64,000 bases of DNA from Enterobacter sp. 638 (lineage in GTDB: Bacteria > Pseudomonadota > Gammaproteobacteria > Enterobacterales > Enterobacteriaceae). Positions 53,024 to 63,459 of the stretch are shown here, piece by piece (position 1 is the stretch's first letter; each line of letters begins with the position of its first letter). The position numbers and the translations under genes are program-made. Below the pieces are notes generated by a model, which was not told the origin of the DNA, made no database searches, and saw only the letters and a program-made list of their open reading frames with translations. Location: assembly GCF_000016325.1 (NCBI RefSeq), contig NC_009436.1, positions 1,550,001 through 1,614,000 of the forward strand, written 5' to 3'.

Positions 53024-53064
53024 CGTTTAGTACAATAAACAACTATTGAAACCGCTGGAGTATA
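53024..53064 (-). promoter_or_regulatory. pncB promoter and NadR operator
   Basis: On the minus strand TGTTTA-TTGTAC-TAAACG (53024-53041) matches the NadR box TGTTTA-N6-TAAACA at 11 of 12 fixed positions. A -10 box TATACT is at 53059-53064, giving +1 at about 53053, so NadR would bind within the leader just downstream of the start. This is repression of NAD salvage when NAD is ample. Confidence 0.82.
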
Positions 53065-53258
53065 CCTTGTTTAGCGATTTATTGAACCCCGATCACAACA
53101 TAAGCCATCGTTATGGTCGAGGGCATTTCGTGCCCCGTGTTATACAAATGTAGCAAAAAAGGGTTTTGTTGCTGAAAAGATGAAGATTCTGCGTAGCGCG
53201 TTTTGCGCAACAGGAATAGACTGACTCGTTATTCGACAAACGATGCATAAGGTTTTCT

Positions 53259-55871
53259 ATGACACAACAGCCACAAGCTAAATACCGCCACGACTACCGT
53301 GCGCCGGAATACCTGATTAGCGATATCGATCTGACTTTTGACCTGGATGCCACAAAAACCGTCGTGACGGCCGTAAGCCAGGTGACCCGCCAAAGCGCGA
53401 CGGCGGCTCCGCTGCGTCTTGATGGTGAAGATCTGACGCTGGTTTCTGTCCATGTTAATGATGAAGCCTGGTCTGACTATAAAGAAGAAGAGAACCAGCT
53501 GGTCCTTAACAATCTGCCAGAGCGTTTCTCGCTGCGCATCGTGACCGAAATTAGCCCGGCAGCAAATACGGCGCTGGAAGGCCTGTATCAGTCGGGCGAA
53601 GCACTTTGTACCCAGTGTGAGGCCGAAGGTTTCCGCCATATTACCTGGTATCTGGATCGCCCGGATGTGCTTGCGCGCTTCACCACCAAAATTATTGCCG
53701 ATAAAACAAAATATCCGTATCTGCTCTCTAACGGTAACCGTATTGGGCAGGGTGAGCTGGAAAATGGCCGTCACTGGACCCAGTGGCAGGACCCGTTCCC
53801 AAAACCGTGTTACCTGTTTGCACTGGTGGCCGGTGATTTCGATGTGCTACGCGATACCTACAAAACGCGCTCTGGCCGCGATGTCGCGCTGGAGCTATTT
53901 GTTGATCGCGGTAATCTCGATCGTGCGCCGTGGGCAATGACCTCACTGATCAATTCAATGAAGTGGGACGAAGAGCGCTTTGGCCTCGAATACGATCTCG
54001 ACATCTATATGATCGTGGCCGTCGACTTCTTTAATATGGGCGCGATGGAGAACAAAGGTCTTAACGTTTTCAACTCCAAATACGTTCTGGCGCGTACCGA
54101 CACCGCAACGGATAAAGATTATCTCGATATCGAGCGCGTGATTGGTCATGAATATTTCCATAACTGGACTGGCAACCGCGTGACCTGCCGCGACTGGTTC
54201 CAGTTAAGCCTGAAAGAGGGCTTAACGGTTTTCCGCGATCAGGAGTTCAGTTCTGACTTGGGGTCACGCGCTGTTAACCGCATCAGCAACGTGCGCACCA
54301 TGCGTGGCCTGCAGTTTGCTGAAGACGCCAGCCCAATGGCGCACCCGATTCGTCCGGATAAAGTGATCGAAATGAACAACTTCTACACCCTGACGGTGTA
54401 TGAAAAGGGTTCTGAAATTATTCGTATGATCCATACGTTGCTGGGCGAAGAGAACTTCCAGAAAGGGATGCAGCTTTACTTTGAGCGTCACGATGGCAGT
54501 GCAGCCACCTGCGATGACTTCGTGCAGGCCATGGAAGACGCGTCTAACGTTGACCTGTCGCATTTCCGCCGCTGGTACAGCCAGGCCGGGACGCCGATTG
54601 TCACTGTGAAAGACGATTACAATCCAGAAACCGAGCAGTACACGCTGACCATCAGCCAGCGCACGCCGCCGACGGCTGAGCAAGAAGAAAAACATCCGCT
54701 GCATATTCCGTTCAGTATCGAGCTTTACGATAACGAAGGAAACGTGATCCCGCTGCAAAAAGGCGGTCATCCGGTGCATCACGTTCTGAACGTCACCCAG
54801 GCCGAGCAGACGTTCATCTTTGATAACGTCTACTTCCAGCCCGTTCCGGCACTGTTGTGCGAATTCTCTGCACCGGTCAAGCTGGAATACAAGTGGAGCG
54901 ACCAGCAGCTGACGTTCCTGATGCGTCATGCACGCAACGATTTCTCTCGTTGGGATGCGGCGCAAAGCCTGCTGGCCACCTATATCAAGCTGAACGTGAA
55001 TCGTCATCAGCAGGGGCAGCCGCTGTCATTGCCGGTGCACGTTGCCGATGCGTTCCGCGCTATTTTGCTTGATGAACACATCGATCCGGCGCTGGCCGCA
55101 GAAATTCTGACTCTGCCTTCAGCGAACGAAATCGCTGAGCTGTTCGATATCATCGATCCTATTGCCATCACCTCTGTGCGTGAAGCGCTGACCAGAACGC
55201 TTGCGACTGAGCTGGCGGATGAGTTCCTGGCGATTTACACCGCCAACAGGCTGGATGAATATCGCGTTGAACACGCGGATATCGGCAAACGCTCGCTGCG
55301 TAATACCTGTCTGCGCTATCTGGCATTTGGTGACACCGAATTCGCCGATGCGTTAGTCAGCAAGCAATATCACGACGCCGATAACATGACCGATGCACTG
55401 GCCGCGTTGGGTGCCGCCGTTGCCGCCGAGCTGCCGTGCCGCGACGCGCTGATGCAAGAGTACGATGACAAGTGGCATCAGGACGGTCTGGTGATGGATA
55501 AGTGGTTTATTCTGCAATCCACCAGCCCGTCTGCCAATGTGCTGAGCAACGTCCGTAACTTGCTGAAGCACCGCTCCTTTACCATGAGCAACCCAAACCG
55601 TGTCCGTTCGCTGATTGGCGCGTTCGCCGGGAGTAATCCGGCGGCATTCCATGCGGAAGACGGCAGCGGTTATCAGTTTATGGTGGAGATGCTGACTGAG
55701 CTCAACAGCCGCAACCCGCAGGTTGCGTCGCGTCTGATTGAGCCGCTAATTCGCCTGAAACGCTACGATGCGAAGCGTCAGGAGAAAATGCGAGCAGCGC
55801 TGGAGCAGCTAAAAGGGCTGGAGAATTTGTCGGGCGATCTGTTCGAGAAAATCAGCAAAGCGCTGGCCTGA
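53259..55871 (+). CDS. pepN: Aminopeptidase N
   Basis: An 870-residue M1-family zinc aminopeptidase, the main broad-specificity exopeptidase of the cytoplasm. The substrate-binding motif is GAMEN, in FNMGAMENKG. The zinc motif is H297-E298-Y-F-H301 plus E320 (LKEGLTVF). C-terminal helical domain to 870, same as E. coli. Start after ATAAGG. Divergent from pncB; monocistronic, ended by a bidirectional terminator. Confidence 0.99.
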   Translation: MTQQPQAKYRHDYRAPEYLISDIDLTFDLDATKTVVTAVSQVTRQSATAAPLRLDGEDLTLVSVHVNDEAWSDYKEEENQLVLNNLPERFSLRIVTEISPAANTALEGLYQSGEALCTQCEAEGFRHITWYLDRPDVLARFTTKIIADKTKYPYLLSNGNRIGQGELENGRHWTQWQDPFPKPCYLFALVAGDFDVLRDTYKTRSGRDVALELFVDRGNLDRAPWAMTSLINSMKWDEERFGLEYDLDIYMIVAVDFFNMGAMENKGLNVFNSKYVLARTDTATDKDYLDIERVIGHEYFHNWTGNRVTCRDWFQLSLKEGLTVFRDQEFSSDLGSRAVNRISNVRTMRGLQFAEDASPMAHPIRPDKVIEMNNFYTLTVYEKGSEIIRMIHTLLGEENFQKGMQLYFERHDGSAATCDDFVQAMEDASNVDLSHFRRWYSQAGTPIVTVKDDYNPETEQYTLTISQRTPPTAEQEEKHPLHIPFSIELYDNEGNVIPLQKGGHPVHHVLNVTQAEQTFIFDNVYFQPVPALLCEFSAPVKLEYKWSDQQLTFLMRHARNDFSRWDAAQSLLATYIKLNVNRHQQGQPLSLPVHVADAFRAILLDEHIDPALAAEILTLPSANEIAELFDIIDPIAITSVREALTRTLATELADEFLAIYTANRLDEYRVEHADIGKRSLRNTCLRYLAFGDTEFADALVSKQYHDADNMTDALAALGAAVAAELPCRDALMQEYDDKWHQDGLVMDKWFILQSTSPSANVLSNVRNLLKHRSFTMSNPNRVRSLIGAFAGSNPAAFHAEDGSGYQFMVEMLTELNSRNPQVASRLIEPLIRLKRYDAKRQEKMRAALEQLKGLENLSGDLFEKISKALA

Positions 55872-55901
55872 TGTTAAAAGGCTCGGCGGTACGATAAAAG
55901 C

Positions 55902-55929
55902 AAAACGGCAACCCTGGGTTGCCGTTTTT
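55902..55929. terminator. Bidirectional terminator between pepN and ssuB
   Basis: AAAACGGCAACC/GGTTGCCGTTTT, a perfect 12-bp stem with A-run and T-run on the two sides, between converging pepN and ssuEADCB. Confidence 0.93.
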
Positions 55930-55960
55930 AATGGTAGTCCTGAGTCCGCAGGACAGGGTA

Positions 55961-56731
55961 TCAGGCATTTGCCTGAATACGCTGTCGTTCTGTTGCTCCC
56001 CGCTTCATGACCCGCTCCAGCACTTCTGCTTCCAGTTCTGCCAGCCGGACCGATCCCAGACGACGCGGGCGAGCAATATCAACCGTCACGTCCAGCCCGA
56101 TTTTCCCGTCTTCGATTAACAATACCCGATCGGCCATCGCCACCGCTTCACTCACATCATGCGTCACCAGCAGGACGGTAAAACCGTGCTCTTGCCACAG
56201 GGATTCAATCAAATCCTGCATCTCGATACGCGTCAGGGCATCAAGCGCACCCAGCGGTTCGTCGAGCAGCAGCAAGCCAGGGCGATGAATAAGCGCCCGC
56301 GCCAGTGCCACGCGCTGCTTTTGTCCGCCCGAAAGCGCCGCGGGCCATTCGCCTGCGCGATTTTCGAGCCCGACGGATGCCAGCGCTTGCCGCGCAGCGT
56401 CTCGCCAGTGGCCTTTTAGCCCTAGCCCGACATTGTCGATAACTGTTTTCCAGGGCAGCAGACGAGCATCCTGGAACATCATGCGCGTATCGTCCTGGAG
56501 TTCGGCAAGCGGGGTATTTCCGGCCAGCAGTTCTCCGCCGTTTGGTGTTTCAAGCCCGGCAAGCAAGCGCAGCAGCGTACTTTTGCCTCCGCCGCTGCGC
56601 CCGACCACGGCAACAAATTGGCCAGCGGGAATATGCAAATCCAGCGCGTTCAGAATCGTGTTCTCGCCGTAGCGTTTCGTCACGCCATTGAGCAATAAAG
56701 GCGTTCCCTGGGTTAAGCGAGCCGTGTTCAT
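55961..56731 (-). CDS. ssuB: Aliphatic sulfonate ABC transporter, ATP-binding protein SsuB
   Basis: A 256-residue ABC ATPase of the alkanesulfonate importer. Walker [10 protein letters not shown] is at 44-52, signature LSGGQKQR at 133-140, Walker B LLLLDEP with D157-E158, H-loop LVTHDVSEA. Last gene of ssuEADCB; its start overlaps the ssuC stop by 4 nt. Confidence 0.98.
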   Translation of the reverse strand: MNTARLTQGTPLLLNGVTKRYGENTILNALDLHIPAGQFVAVVGRSGGGKSTLLRLLAGLETPNGGELLAGNTPLAELQDDTRMMFQDARLLPWKTVIDNVGLGLKGHWRDAARQALASVGLENRAGEWPAALSGGQKQRVALARALIHRPGLLLLDEPLGALDALTRIEMQDLIESLWQEHGFTVLLVTHDVSEAVAMADRVLLIEDGKIGLDVTVDIARPRRLGSVRLAELEAEVLERVMKRGATERQRIQANA

Positions 56732-57519
56732 GCGTTTGCCTCCTTCAAGGAATAGGCCGGATTCCAGCGCAGCCAGCTGCGCTCAAGCCACTGAGCGCTG
56801 ACGTCAGCGAGTTTGCCAAGCAGGGCATAAAGAATGATGGCAACCACCACCACGTCAGTTTGCAGAAATTCACGGGCATTCATCGCCAGGTAACCAATAC
56901 CGGAATTGGCAGAGATGGTTTCCGCGACGATCAGCGTCAGCCACATCAGGCCGAGCGCGAAACGTACACCCACCATAATCGACGGCAGGGCACCCGGCAG
57001 AATCACATGAATGAACAGAGAAAAGCCCGATAAACCGTAGCTGCGCGCCATCTCCACTAATCCCCGGTCAATGTTACGAATACCGTGCCAGGTGTTGATA
57101 TAAATGGGGAACAACGTGCCGAGCGCGACGAGGAAAATCTTGGCGCTCTCATCAATGCCAAACCATAAAATCACCAGCGGGATCAGCGCCAGATGCGGCA
57201 CGTTACGCAGCATCTGAATCGACGTATCCAGCAAGCGCTCCCCCCAGCGAGACAATCCGCTGATCAGGCCAAGCGTCAGCCCAATCGACCCGCCGATGGA
57301 AAACCCAATCGCCGCACGCCAGGAGCTGATCGCCAGATGCTGCCACAGTTCACCGCTGGCACTGAGTGACCAGAACGCCTCCACCACGCCCTCCGGGGAG
57401 GGCAGAATACGACTCGACAACCAGCCCACAGACGACGCGATTTGCCAGATAATGACAATGCCAACGGGCAAGAACCAGGGCGCCAGACGCAGGAGCCATT
57501 TTCGGGATGGATTCGCCAT
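56728..57519 (-). CDS. ssuC: Aliphatic sulfonate ABC transporter, permease SsuC
   Basis: A 263-residue permease with about six membrane helices and the ABC-contact loop [27 protein letters not shown] chose ATG at 57519 ([15 protein letters not shown]), 10 nt after ssuD, with ribosome-binding site GAGGT. A longer frame from 57756 would add 79 residues read from ssuD in another frame, and is not SsuC-like. Imports alkanesulfonates with SsuA and SsuB. Confidence 0.97.
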   Translation of the reverse strand: MANPSRKWLLRLAPWFLPVGIVIIWQIASSVGWLSSRILPSPEGVVEAFWSLSASGELWQHLAISSWRAAIGFSIGGSIGLTLGLISGLSRWGERLLDTSIQMLRNVPHLALIPLVILWFGIDESAKIFLVALGTLFPIYINTWHGIRNIDRGLVEMARSYGLSGFSLFIHVILPGALPSIMVGVRFALGLMWLTLIVAETISANSGIGYLAMNAREFLQTDVVVVAIILYALLGKLADVSAQWLERSWLRWNPAYSLKEANA

Positions 57520-57529
57520 ACTGACCTCG

Positions 57530-58675
57530 TTAGCTCTGTGCCGTTTTGCGGGGAATAAATTCATTCGCCACTGCTTCGCCCTGAACCTGCAGCGGACGCG
57601 GCTGCGGAATTTCCGGGATGGCGACGTCCAGATGCGGGAACAGCAGCTCGCCGACGTTATACGCCTCTTCCAGATGCGGATAACCGGACAAAATAAAGCT
57701 GTCGATCCCCAGATCGGCATATTCGTTAATGCGTGCCGCCACCGTTGGGCCGTCACCCACTAACGCGGTTCCTGCGCCACCGCGCACCAGGCCAACGCCT
57801 GCCCACAGGTTCGGGCTGATTTCGAGATTTTCGCGTTTGCCGTTGTGAAGGGAGGCCATCCGGTGCTGGCCCACTGAATCGGTTTTGGCCAGGGCGGCCT
57901 GCGCTTTGGCGATGGTGTCATCATCAAGGTGTGAAATCAGACGATCGGCGGCCTGCCAGGCTTCCTGATTCGTCTCTCGCACAATGACGTGCAGACGGAT
58001 GCCGAAACGCACTTTACGGCCATGCGCTGCAGCTTTGGCGCGGACCTGTTCAATTTTCTCTTTCACCTGTTCAGGTGGTTCGCCCCAGGTGAGATACAGA
58101 TCGACCTGTTCCGCCGCCAGATCCTGTGCAACGTCCGACGATCCGCCAAAGTAAAGAGGAGGGCGCGGCTGCTGTACGGGCGGGAAATAGAGTTTCGCAT
58201 CACGTACGCGAATGTGTTTGCCTTCATAGGTGACGGTGTCGCCCTCAAGCAGACGACGCCAGACGCGGGTGAATTCTGCCGAGGCCTCATAGCGTTCGGT
58301 GTGGTCAAGGAAAACGCCGTCTCCCGCGAGTTCCGTCGGGTCGCTGCCGGTGACCAGATTAAACAACGCACGTCCGTTGGAGAGTCGGTCAAGCGTGGCG
58401 GCCTGGCGTGCAGCAACGGTGGGTGAAACTACGCTTGGGCGCAGGGCGACCAAAAACTTCAGGCGCTGCGTAACAGGGATCATGGCCGCAGCCACCAGCC
58501 AGGCATCTTCGCAGGAGCGGCCAGTGGGGATCAGCACGCCGGTGAACCCAATTCTGTCTGCGGCTTGCGCGATTTGTTGCAGGTAGCCGTAATCGACCGG
58601 ACGCGCCCCTTCCTCAGTACCAAGATAATGCCCATCACCGTGGGTCGGTAAAAACCAAAACAGATTCAGACTCAT
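57530..58675 (-). CDS. ssuD: FMNH2-dependent alkanesulfonate monooxygenase
   Basis: A 381-residue bacterial-luciferase-like monooxygenase that cleaves the C-S bond of C2-C10 alkanesulfonates to aldehyde and sulfite, using FMNH2 from SsuE. TIM-barrel fold with conserved [33 protein letters not shown] and [14 protein letters not shown]. Same length as E. coli SsuD. Start overlaps the ssuA stop by 4 nt. Confidence 0.99.
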   Translation of the reverse strand: MSLNLFWFLPTHGDGHYLGTEEGARPVDYGYLQQIAQAADRIGFTGVLIPTGRSCEDAWLVAAAMIPVTQRLKFLVALRPSVVSPTVAARQAATLDRLSNGRALFNLVTGSDPTELAGDGVFLDHTERYEASAEFTRVWRRLLEGDTVTYEGKHIRVRDAKLYFPPVQQPRPPLYFGGSSDVAQDLAAEQVDLYLTWGEPPEQVKEKIEQVRAKAAAHGRKVRFGIRLHVIVRETNQEAWQAADRLISHLDDDTIAKAQAALAKTDSVGQHRMASLHNGKRENLEISPNLWAGVGLVRGGAGTALVGDGPTVAARINEYADLGIDSFILSGYPHLEEAYNVGELLFPHLDVAIPEIPQPRPLQVQGEAVANEFIPRKTAQS

Positions 58676-59634
58676 GATTTCGATCCTTCTTTGCCAGCGG
58701 GTTGCCAGATACGGTCGCGAATATCGATCTTTTTCGGGAGCAGACGGTTTTCATAAAACAGATCCGCGGTTTGTTGCTGTAATACCGCCGTGTGGGCATC
58801 AACTGGTTTGATCACGGTGGTTGGCCGATGATCCAGATAGCTGGCGATCACCGGTTCGGGCAGGCCCATGGTTTTTGCCAGCAGGGTGATACTCTCCTGA
58901 CGCTGGCTTTGGGTGAGCGCATCCGCTTCACTGAAGGTATTCAGCACACCTTGAACAAATTCACCGTTCTTTTCGGCATAAGGTCGCGCCGCAAGATAGA
59001 ACGAACCGGTCTGTTTAAGCGTTTCGCCATCTTTCAGAACGCGAACGCCACCCTGCAGCAGAGCTGCAGAATAGTAAGGATCCCAAATGGCCCAGGCATC
59101 CACGTTATTTTGCTGGAAAGCAGCGCGCGCATCGGCCGGGCTTAAGTAGATCGGCTGAATATCCTTGAACGTCAGGCCTGCCTGCTGCAGTGCACGGAGC
59201 AGCAGGTTGTGCGAACTGGAACCTTTCTGGAACGCAACTTTATGGCCTTTAAGATCCGCGACGGTCTTAATCGGACTGTTTTCAGGCACCAGAATGACTT
59301 CGGCTTTAGGCTTAGCGGGTTCGACGCCGACGTAGACCAAATCTGCACCCGCGGCTTGGGCGAATATCGGCGGTATATCGCCCGTACTGCCTATATCAAT
59401 GCTGCCCACATTGAGTGCTTCGAGCATTTGCGGGCCAGCCGGGAATTCAATCCACGAAAACTGGGTCTGCGGATAACGTTTTTCCAGCAGCTGATGACTC
59501 TTTGCCAGCACCATGCTGATGCTGCCTTTCTGGTAGCCGATACGTAAACTTTCTGGCGCAGAGTTTGCCGCATGAGCCAGAGCGGAGACGGCCAGCAAAC
59601 TCGTTAGCCCAAGACGAAAGAGGTATTTAAACAT
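58672..59634 (-). CDS. ssuA: Aliphatic sulfonate-binding protein SsuA
   Basis: A 320-residue periplasmic binding protein. Signal peptide about 1-22 ([20 protein letters not shown]). Conserved [16 protein letters not shown] and [17 protein letters not shown] line the ligand cleft. Delivers alkanesulfonates to SsuC. Its start overlaps ssuE by 8 nt. Confidence 0.98.
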   Translation of the reverse strand: MFKYLFRLGLTSLLAVSALAHAANSAPESLRIGYQKGSISMVLAKSHQLLEKRYPQTQFSWIEFPAGPQMLEALNVGSIDIGSTGDIPPIFAQAAGADLVYVGVEPAKPKAEVILVPENSPIKTVADLKGHKVAFQKGSSSHNLLLRALQQAGLTFKDIQPIYLSPADARAAFQQNNVDAWAIWDPYYSAALLQGGVRVLKDGETLKQTGSFYLAARPYAEKNGEFVQGVLNTFSEADALTQSQRQESITLLAKTMGLPEPVIASYLDHRPTTVIKPVDAHTAVLQQQTADLFYENRLLPKKIDIRDRIWQPAGKEGSKS

Positions 59635-60202
59635 GGGCGACTCCTTTCAGACGGCCAAAGGTCGGGGCTTGAGCATCCCGGCGATGCAATGCCTGCCAGA
59701 ACGTTTCGAGTGCGCTATCAAGACGCGAATGCAAGTTGGGGGTGAACTGCGGTTTGTGCTGATAATCGATAACCTGAGAATCATCCGCGAACACACCGTG
59801 CAGGATCTCCTGGGCTTTTAACGCATTGAGCACTGGCTTGAGGGCATAATCGACGGCCAGCATATGGGCGACGGTGCCGCCGGTTGCCAGCGGAAGGACG
59901 ACTTTTCCCTGCAGAGCACGTTCAGGCAGCAGATCGAGAAGTGTCTTTAGCGCGCCGGAAAACGAGGCTTTGTAAATCGGCGTCGCTACAATCAGACCAT
60001 CAGCCCCCTTCAGTTGCTCAATCAGCGCCTGAAGCGCCGGACTTTCAAACCGGGCATATAACAAATCTTCAGGCTCAAAGTTATGTAGATTCCAGTGACA
60101 GACTTCGACATCCCGCGAATTCAGCTGTTCGCGGGCATATTCCAGCAGGGCACTGGAACGTGAGGGAAAACGCGGACTTCCAGCCAACGTGATGACGCGC
60201 AT
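59627..60202 (-). CDS. ssuE: NADPH-dependent FMN reductase SsuE
   Basis: A 191-residue flavodoxin-like reductase that supplies FMNH2 to SsuD. The FMN phosphate loop is [13 protein letters not shown] (5-17). The helix segment [17 protein letters not shown] is at the tetramer interface. First gene of ssuEADCB; AAGGAG ribosome-binding site. In E. coli the operon is activated by Cbl under sulfate limitation; I could not place a clear Cbl site in the 247-bp upstream gap. Confidence 0.98.
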   Translation of the reverse strand: MRVITLAGSPRFPSRSSALLEYAREQLNSRDVEVCHWNLHNFEPEDLLYARFESPALQALIEQLKGADGLIVATPIYKASFSGALKTLLDLLPERALQGKVVLPLATGGTVAHMLAVDYALKPVLNALKAQEILHGVFADDSQVIDYQHKPQFTPNLHSRLDSALETFWQALHRRDAQAPTFGRLKGVAHV

Positions 60203-60339
60203 GTATGCTCCTTATAACTATTTGTTTTCTTTTATCTAACATTGATAACAATTTTCAGGAGTGTGACATTGCGGGGTTATTCCACTAAATGATTTATCTG
60301 GAATTAAAAATCCAGAAATTGCATAAGAAACCGCCAGAA

Positions 60340-60355
60340 AGGAAAACGATTGCGC
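60340..60355 (+). promoter_or_regulatory. PurR operator upstream of pyrD
   Basis: AGGAAAACGATTGCGC matches the PurR pattern ANGCAANCGNTTNCNT at 9 of 11 fixed positions. It lies about 50 nt before the pyrD -10 box. E. coli pyrD is mildly repressed by PurR. Confidence 0.65.
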
Positions 60356-60406
60356 AGAAAGACGTTTTTTTGCCTCAGGTCAATTCCCTTTCACGCCGCG
60401 ATCGCT

Positions 60407-60435
60407 GATAATCCGTGTCCGGTTTGCACACCGGA
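60407..60435 (+). promoter_or_regulatory. pyrD promoter and initiation-switch leader hairpin
   Basis: The -10 box GATAAT (60407-60412) is followed 6 nt later by TCCGG, then a hairpin TCCGGT-TTGCAC-ACCGGA (60418-60435) just before the ribosome-binding site CAGGAGAG. In E. coli, with ample CTP, transcripts start at C and form this hairpin, hiding the ribosome-binding site; when pyrimidines are low they start at the downstream G and cannot. All the pieces are present here. Confidence 0.85.
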
Positions 60436-60449
60436 ATCCAGGAGAGTTC

Positions 60450-61460
60450 ATGTATTACCCCTTCGTTCGTAAAGCCCTTTTCCAGCTCGATCCCGAGCGC
60501 GCTCATGAATTGACATTCCAGCAGTTACGTCGCATCACAGGAACACCTTTGGAAGCGCTGGTGCGCCAGAAAGTGCAGGAAAAACCTGTTCAATGTATGG
60601 GGCTGACGTTTAAGAATCCCCTGGGTCTGGCTGCTGGCCTGGACAAGAACGGCGAGTGTATTGATGCGCTGGGCGCGATGGGATTTGGTTCCATCGAAGT
60701 CGGCACGGTCACTCCACGTCCACAAGCGGGTAACGATAAACCGCGACTGTTCCGTCTGGTTGAAGCCGAAGGGTTGATCAATCGAATGGGCTTTAATAAT
60801 CACGGCGTCGATCATCTGATCGAGAACGTAAAAAAAGCGCATTTTGACGGCGTGCTGGGAATTAATATCGGCAAAAATAAAGACACGCCGGTAGAGCAGG
60901 GTAAAGATGACTATCTGATTTGTATGGAAAAAGTCTATGCTTATGCGGGTTATATTGCGGTGAATATCTCATCGCCAAATACCCCTGGCTTGCGTACGCT
61001 GCAATATGGTGAAGCGCTGGACGATCTGTTATCAGCCATTAAAAATAAACAAAATGAACTGCAGGAAATTCACCATAAATATGTTCCGGTCGCGGTAAAG
61101 ATCGCTCCGGATCTTTCCGTTGAAGAATTGATCCAGGTTGCCGATAGTTTGGTTCGCCATAATATTGATGGTGTTATTGCGACCAATACGACACTCGATC
61201 GTTCGCTGGTAAATGGAATGAAACATTGTGATGAAATGGGTGGGTTAAGCGGCCGTCCGGTACAATTAAAAAGCACCGAAATTATTCGCGCATTGTCCGC
61301 AGAATTAAAAGGGCGTTTACCGATTATTGGCGTGGGTGGTATCGACTCTGTCATCGCTGCGCGTGAGAAGATGGCTGCGGGTGCGACGCTTGTACAAATC
61401 TATTCTGGTTTTATTTTTAAAGGCCCTCAATTGATTAAAGAAATCGTTAATCATATCTAA
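60450..61460 (+). CDS. pyrD: Dihydroorotate dehydrogenase (quinone), class 2
   Basis: A 336-residue FMN enzyme on the inner face of the membrane that oxidises dihydroorotate to orotate with ubiquinone. The N-terminal amphipathic helices (about 1-40; [21 protein letters not shown]) bind membrane and quinone. The class 2 catalytic base is S175 in [12 protein letters not shown] contacts are in AAGLDKNGE and GVGGIDS. Same length as E. coli PyrD. Confidence 0.99.
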   Translation: MYYPFVRKALFQLDPERAHELTFQQLRRITGTPLEALVRQKVQEKPVQCMGLTFKNPLGLAAGLDKNGECIDALGAMGFGSIEVGTVTPRPQAGNDKPRLFRLVEAEGLINRMGFNNHGVDHLIENVKKAHFDGVLGINIGKNKDTPVEQGKDDYLICMEKVYAYAGYIAVNISSPNTPGLRTLQYGEALDDLLSAIKNKQNELQEIHHKYVPVAVKIAPDLSVEELIQVADSLVRHNIDGVIATNTTLDRSLVNGMKHCDEMGGLSGRPVQLKSTEIIRALSAELKGRLPIIGVGGIDSVIAAREKMAAGATLVQIYSGFIFKGPQLIKEIVNHI

Positions 61461-61477
61461 ACTTTTCTCTCTATAAG

Positions 61478-61513
61478 ACAACCAGTGCTTTATTTCCGGC
61501 CCTGGTTGTTTTA
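61478..61513 (+). terminator. pyrD terminator
   Basis: ACAACCAG/CTGGTTGT, 8-bp stem with a 16-nt loop, followed by TTTTAT, 17 nt after pyrD. The large loop makes it moderate. Confidence 0.6.
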
Positions 61514-61625
61514 TATTCCGTCATTGTTGCTTATTTAGACATTATGGTCTTTTATTTATTGATGTTATAAGCGAAGCGATAATCAGGACATTTTTAGTAC
61601 AGGATGTGAGGGACGGGAGAGGAAA

Positions 61626-62168
61626 ATGCGAATTAAACCTGACGATAACTGGCGCTGGTATTTTTGTGAAGAGCACGATCGAATGATGCTCGATTTAGCC
61701 AATGGCATGTTATTTCGTTCTCGCTATGCCCGCCGAATGCTGACTCCTGATGCCTTTGCCCCATCGGGCTTTTGTGTTGATGATGCCGCCCTTTATTTCT
61801 CGTTTGAAGAGAAGTGCCGCGACTTCGTGCTAACGAAGGAACAGCGTGCCGAACTGGTATTGAACGCGCTGGTGGCTATTCGTTTCCTCAAACCGCAGAT
61901 GCCGAAAAGCTGGCATTTTCTGGCTCATGGACAGGCGTGGACGCCGGGTACGGGAGATGCAGCGTGCGTGCATCTCAGCGATACGTCTGAAGAGGTCAGT
62001 TTGCTGGTGGTCGAGCCTGGCGAAAATGCAGCGCTCTGTTTGCTGGCACAGCCCGGCGTGATCATTGCCGGGCGTACGATGCAGCTGGGTGATGCGATTA
62101 AAGTCATGAATGACCGACTCAAACCGCAGCTCCGTGTGGATTCATTTAGCCTGGAACAGGCCGTTTAA
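61626..62168 (+). CDS. zapC: Cell-division protein ZapC
   Basis: A 180-residue cytoplasmic FtsZ-binding protein that promotes protofilament bundling at the division ring. The N-terminus [13 protein letters not shown] and the middle [19 protein letters not shown] match the family. Same length as E. coli ZapC, with a diverged stretch at 105-125. Start after GAGAGGAAA. It converges with ycbX, and the two stop codons overlap by 4 nt. Confidence 0.97.
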   Translation: MRIKPDDNWRWYFCEEHDRMMLDLANGMLFRSRYARRMLTPDAFAPSGFCVDDAALYFSFEEKCRDFVLTKEQRAELVLNALVAIRFLKPQMPKSWHFLAHGQAWTPGTGDAACVHLSDTSEEVSLLVVEPGENAALCLLAQPGVIIAGRTMQLGDAIKVMNDRLKPQLRVDSFSLEQAV

Positions 62169-63280
62169 AGCTCTAGCTGTAGCGATGTTTTAGGAACACA
62201 GCTGCAGCAAAGAATGGTGCCGTCTTCGCCCACCGCTGATTTCTTCAATGCCGTTACTTCACCCTCTATCAGTTTGATACGACAGCAACCGCAAATCCCC
62301 GCGCGACACGAGTAAGGAACGCGTATTCCGGCTTGCTCCAGTTGCTCGAGCAAGACTTGCTGATTGTTTCCCTTCACCGTTTGCCCTTGCCACTGAAGGG
62401 TCACCGCTGTTGCGGGTTGCACTTCCACTTCTGCCGTTTCTTCATCTGCATCTGCGCCCGCTCCGTAAATTCGACCTGGTCCAGTGGAGAGGATTTCGAC
62501 TTCATCGCCCACGCGAATAACACCGCTGGAGCGAGGGATCAGGTTCTGACCAAAATCGACATCGCCGTTATCCTGCGCGGTTCGGAATGACTGCAATGTT
62601 TTCAGCGGTTCGCCGGAAGGGTGCTTTTGACCTTTCTCTGGGCTGATAGTGGTGAAAATACACCGGCTGCAGGGTTTCACGACATCGAAGATAACGCTGC
62701 CAATGCGAATCACTTTCCAGGTATCTTCTTCCCACGCTTGCGCACCGGTCACCACCAGATTTGGGCGGAACTGTTCCATTTGCACACTCGCGGAACAACG
62801 ATTCTGTAAATCTCGCAGTGAGGCCTCGTTGGTGAGCAGGAAAGGAAAACCGTCAGCAAAGGAAAGCGGAACGGATTCAAAGTGCTGAACCCGGCGCGTC
62901 AATTCTGGACCGACCCAGCGTAACTGTACTGGACGAGAGAAAAAGCCGCTTAGCCAGCGGTTGATCTCTTCGGGGGCAATACGGGCGGTGAAATGATTGC
63001 GCCAGACTTCGGTCGGTGCATCAACCGACGAGAAATCATTGAAGCGCACAATGACGCTGGAACCGTCTGGCGCCGTCAGATGTAATCCGTCATGCAGCGG
63101 CGCGGGAATGAACCGCACCATTTGCGGAAACTGGCGCGCAGTGATGAACGTTCCATCAGGCTCTGTGACCATAAAAATGCGATCGAAGGCAAAACCGCTG
63201 ACGTCTGCGAGTGCATGCGTCAGGCCAATGCCGCGCATTGATTTGACTGGATGAATGAAAAGCCTGGATAACGTCGCCAC
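62165..63280 (-). CDS. ycbX: MOSC-domain and ferredoxin protein YcbX
   Basis: A 371-residue protein with an N-terminal MOSC beta-barrel (1-120), a MOSC domain (about 125-270; [11 protein letters not shown] with the molybdenum-cofactor-binding cysteine) and a C-terminal plant-type [2Fe-2S] ferredoxin domain (about 285-371). Cluster cysteines are C325, C330 and C333 in CRAGICGCC plus one in ILCCSC. In E. coli YcbX depends on molybdenum cofactor and detoxifies N-hydroxylated bases such as 6-hydroxylaminopurine. Two residues longer than E. coli; C332 is an extra Cys where E. coli has Ser. Confidence 0.96.
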   Translation of the reverse strand: MATLSRLFIHPVKSMRGIGLTHALADVSGFAFDRIFMVTEPDGTFITARQFPQMVRFIPAPLHDGLHLTAPDGSSVIVRFNDFSSVDAPTEVWRNHFTARIAPEEINRWLSGFFSRPVQLRWVGPELTRRVQHFESVPLSFADGFPFLLTNEASLRDLQNRCSASVQMEQFRPNLVVTGAQAWEEDTWKVIRIGSVIFDVVKPCSRCIFTTISPEKGQKHPSGEPLKTLQSFRTAQDNGDVDFGQNLIPRSSGVIRVGDEVEILSTGPGRIYGAGADADEETAEVEVQPATAVTLQWQGQTVKGNNQQVLLEQLEQAGIRVPYSCRAGICGCCRIKLIEGEVTALKKSAVGEDGTILCCSCVPKTSLQLEL

Positions 63281-63419
63281 TGCACACTCCCTTCAATAAA
63301 AATAAGCCTTCAACTTTATGACATATCACCCGGATTATCTATATACACTTTATTCGCTGCAGCGCCGTTTTATTGGCTTGACCACCATGCTGGCGCGAGG
63401 CAAATCGATTGAATTTGTG

Positions 63420-63425
63420 TATAAT
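63420..63425 (+). promoter_or_regulatory. rlmL promoter -10 box
   Basis: TATAAT 35 nt before the rlmL start in the divergent ycbX-rlmL gap (179 bp). No clear -35 box at the right distance. Confidence 0.5.
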
Positions 63426-63459
63426 GCGCAACAATTTTCTATGAGTAATAAGTGACGAT

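Noticed and set aside
57520..57756. Upstream extension of ssuC
   Set aside because: It reads the ssuD 3' end in another frame, adding a basic, non-homologous tail; the internal ATG has a good ribosome-binding site.
63441..63455. A four-codon reading frame (MSNK) ending 4 nt before rlmL
   Set aside because: Too short to judge as a leader peptide and without a ribosome-binding site of its own; could be chance.
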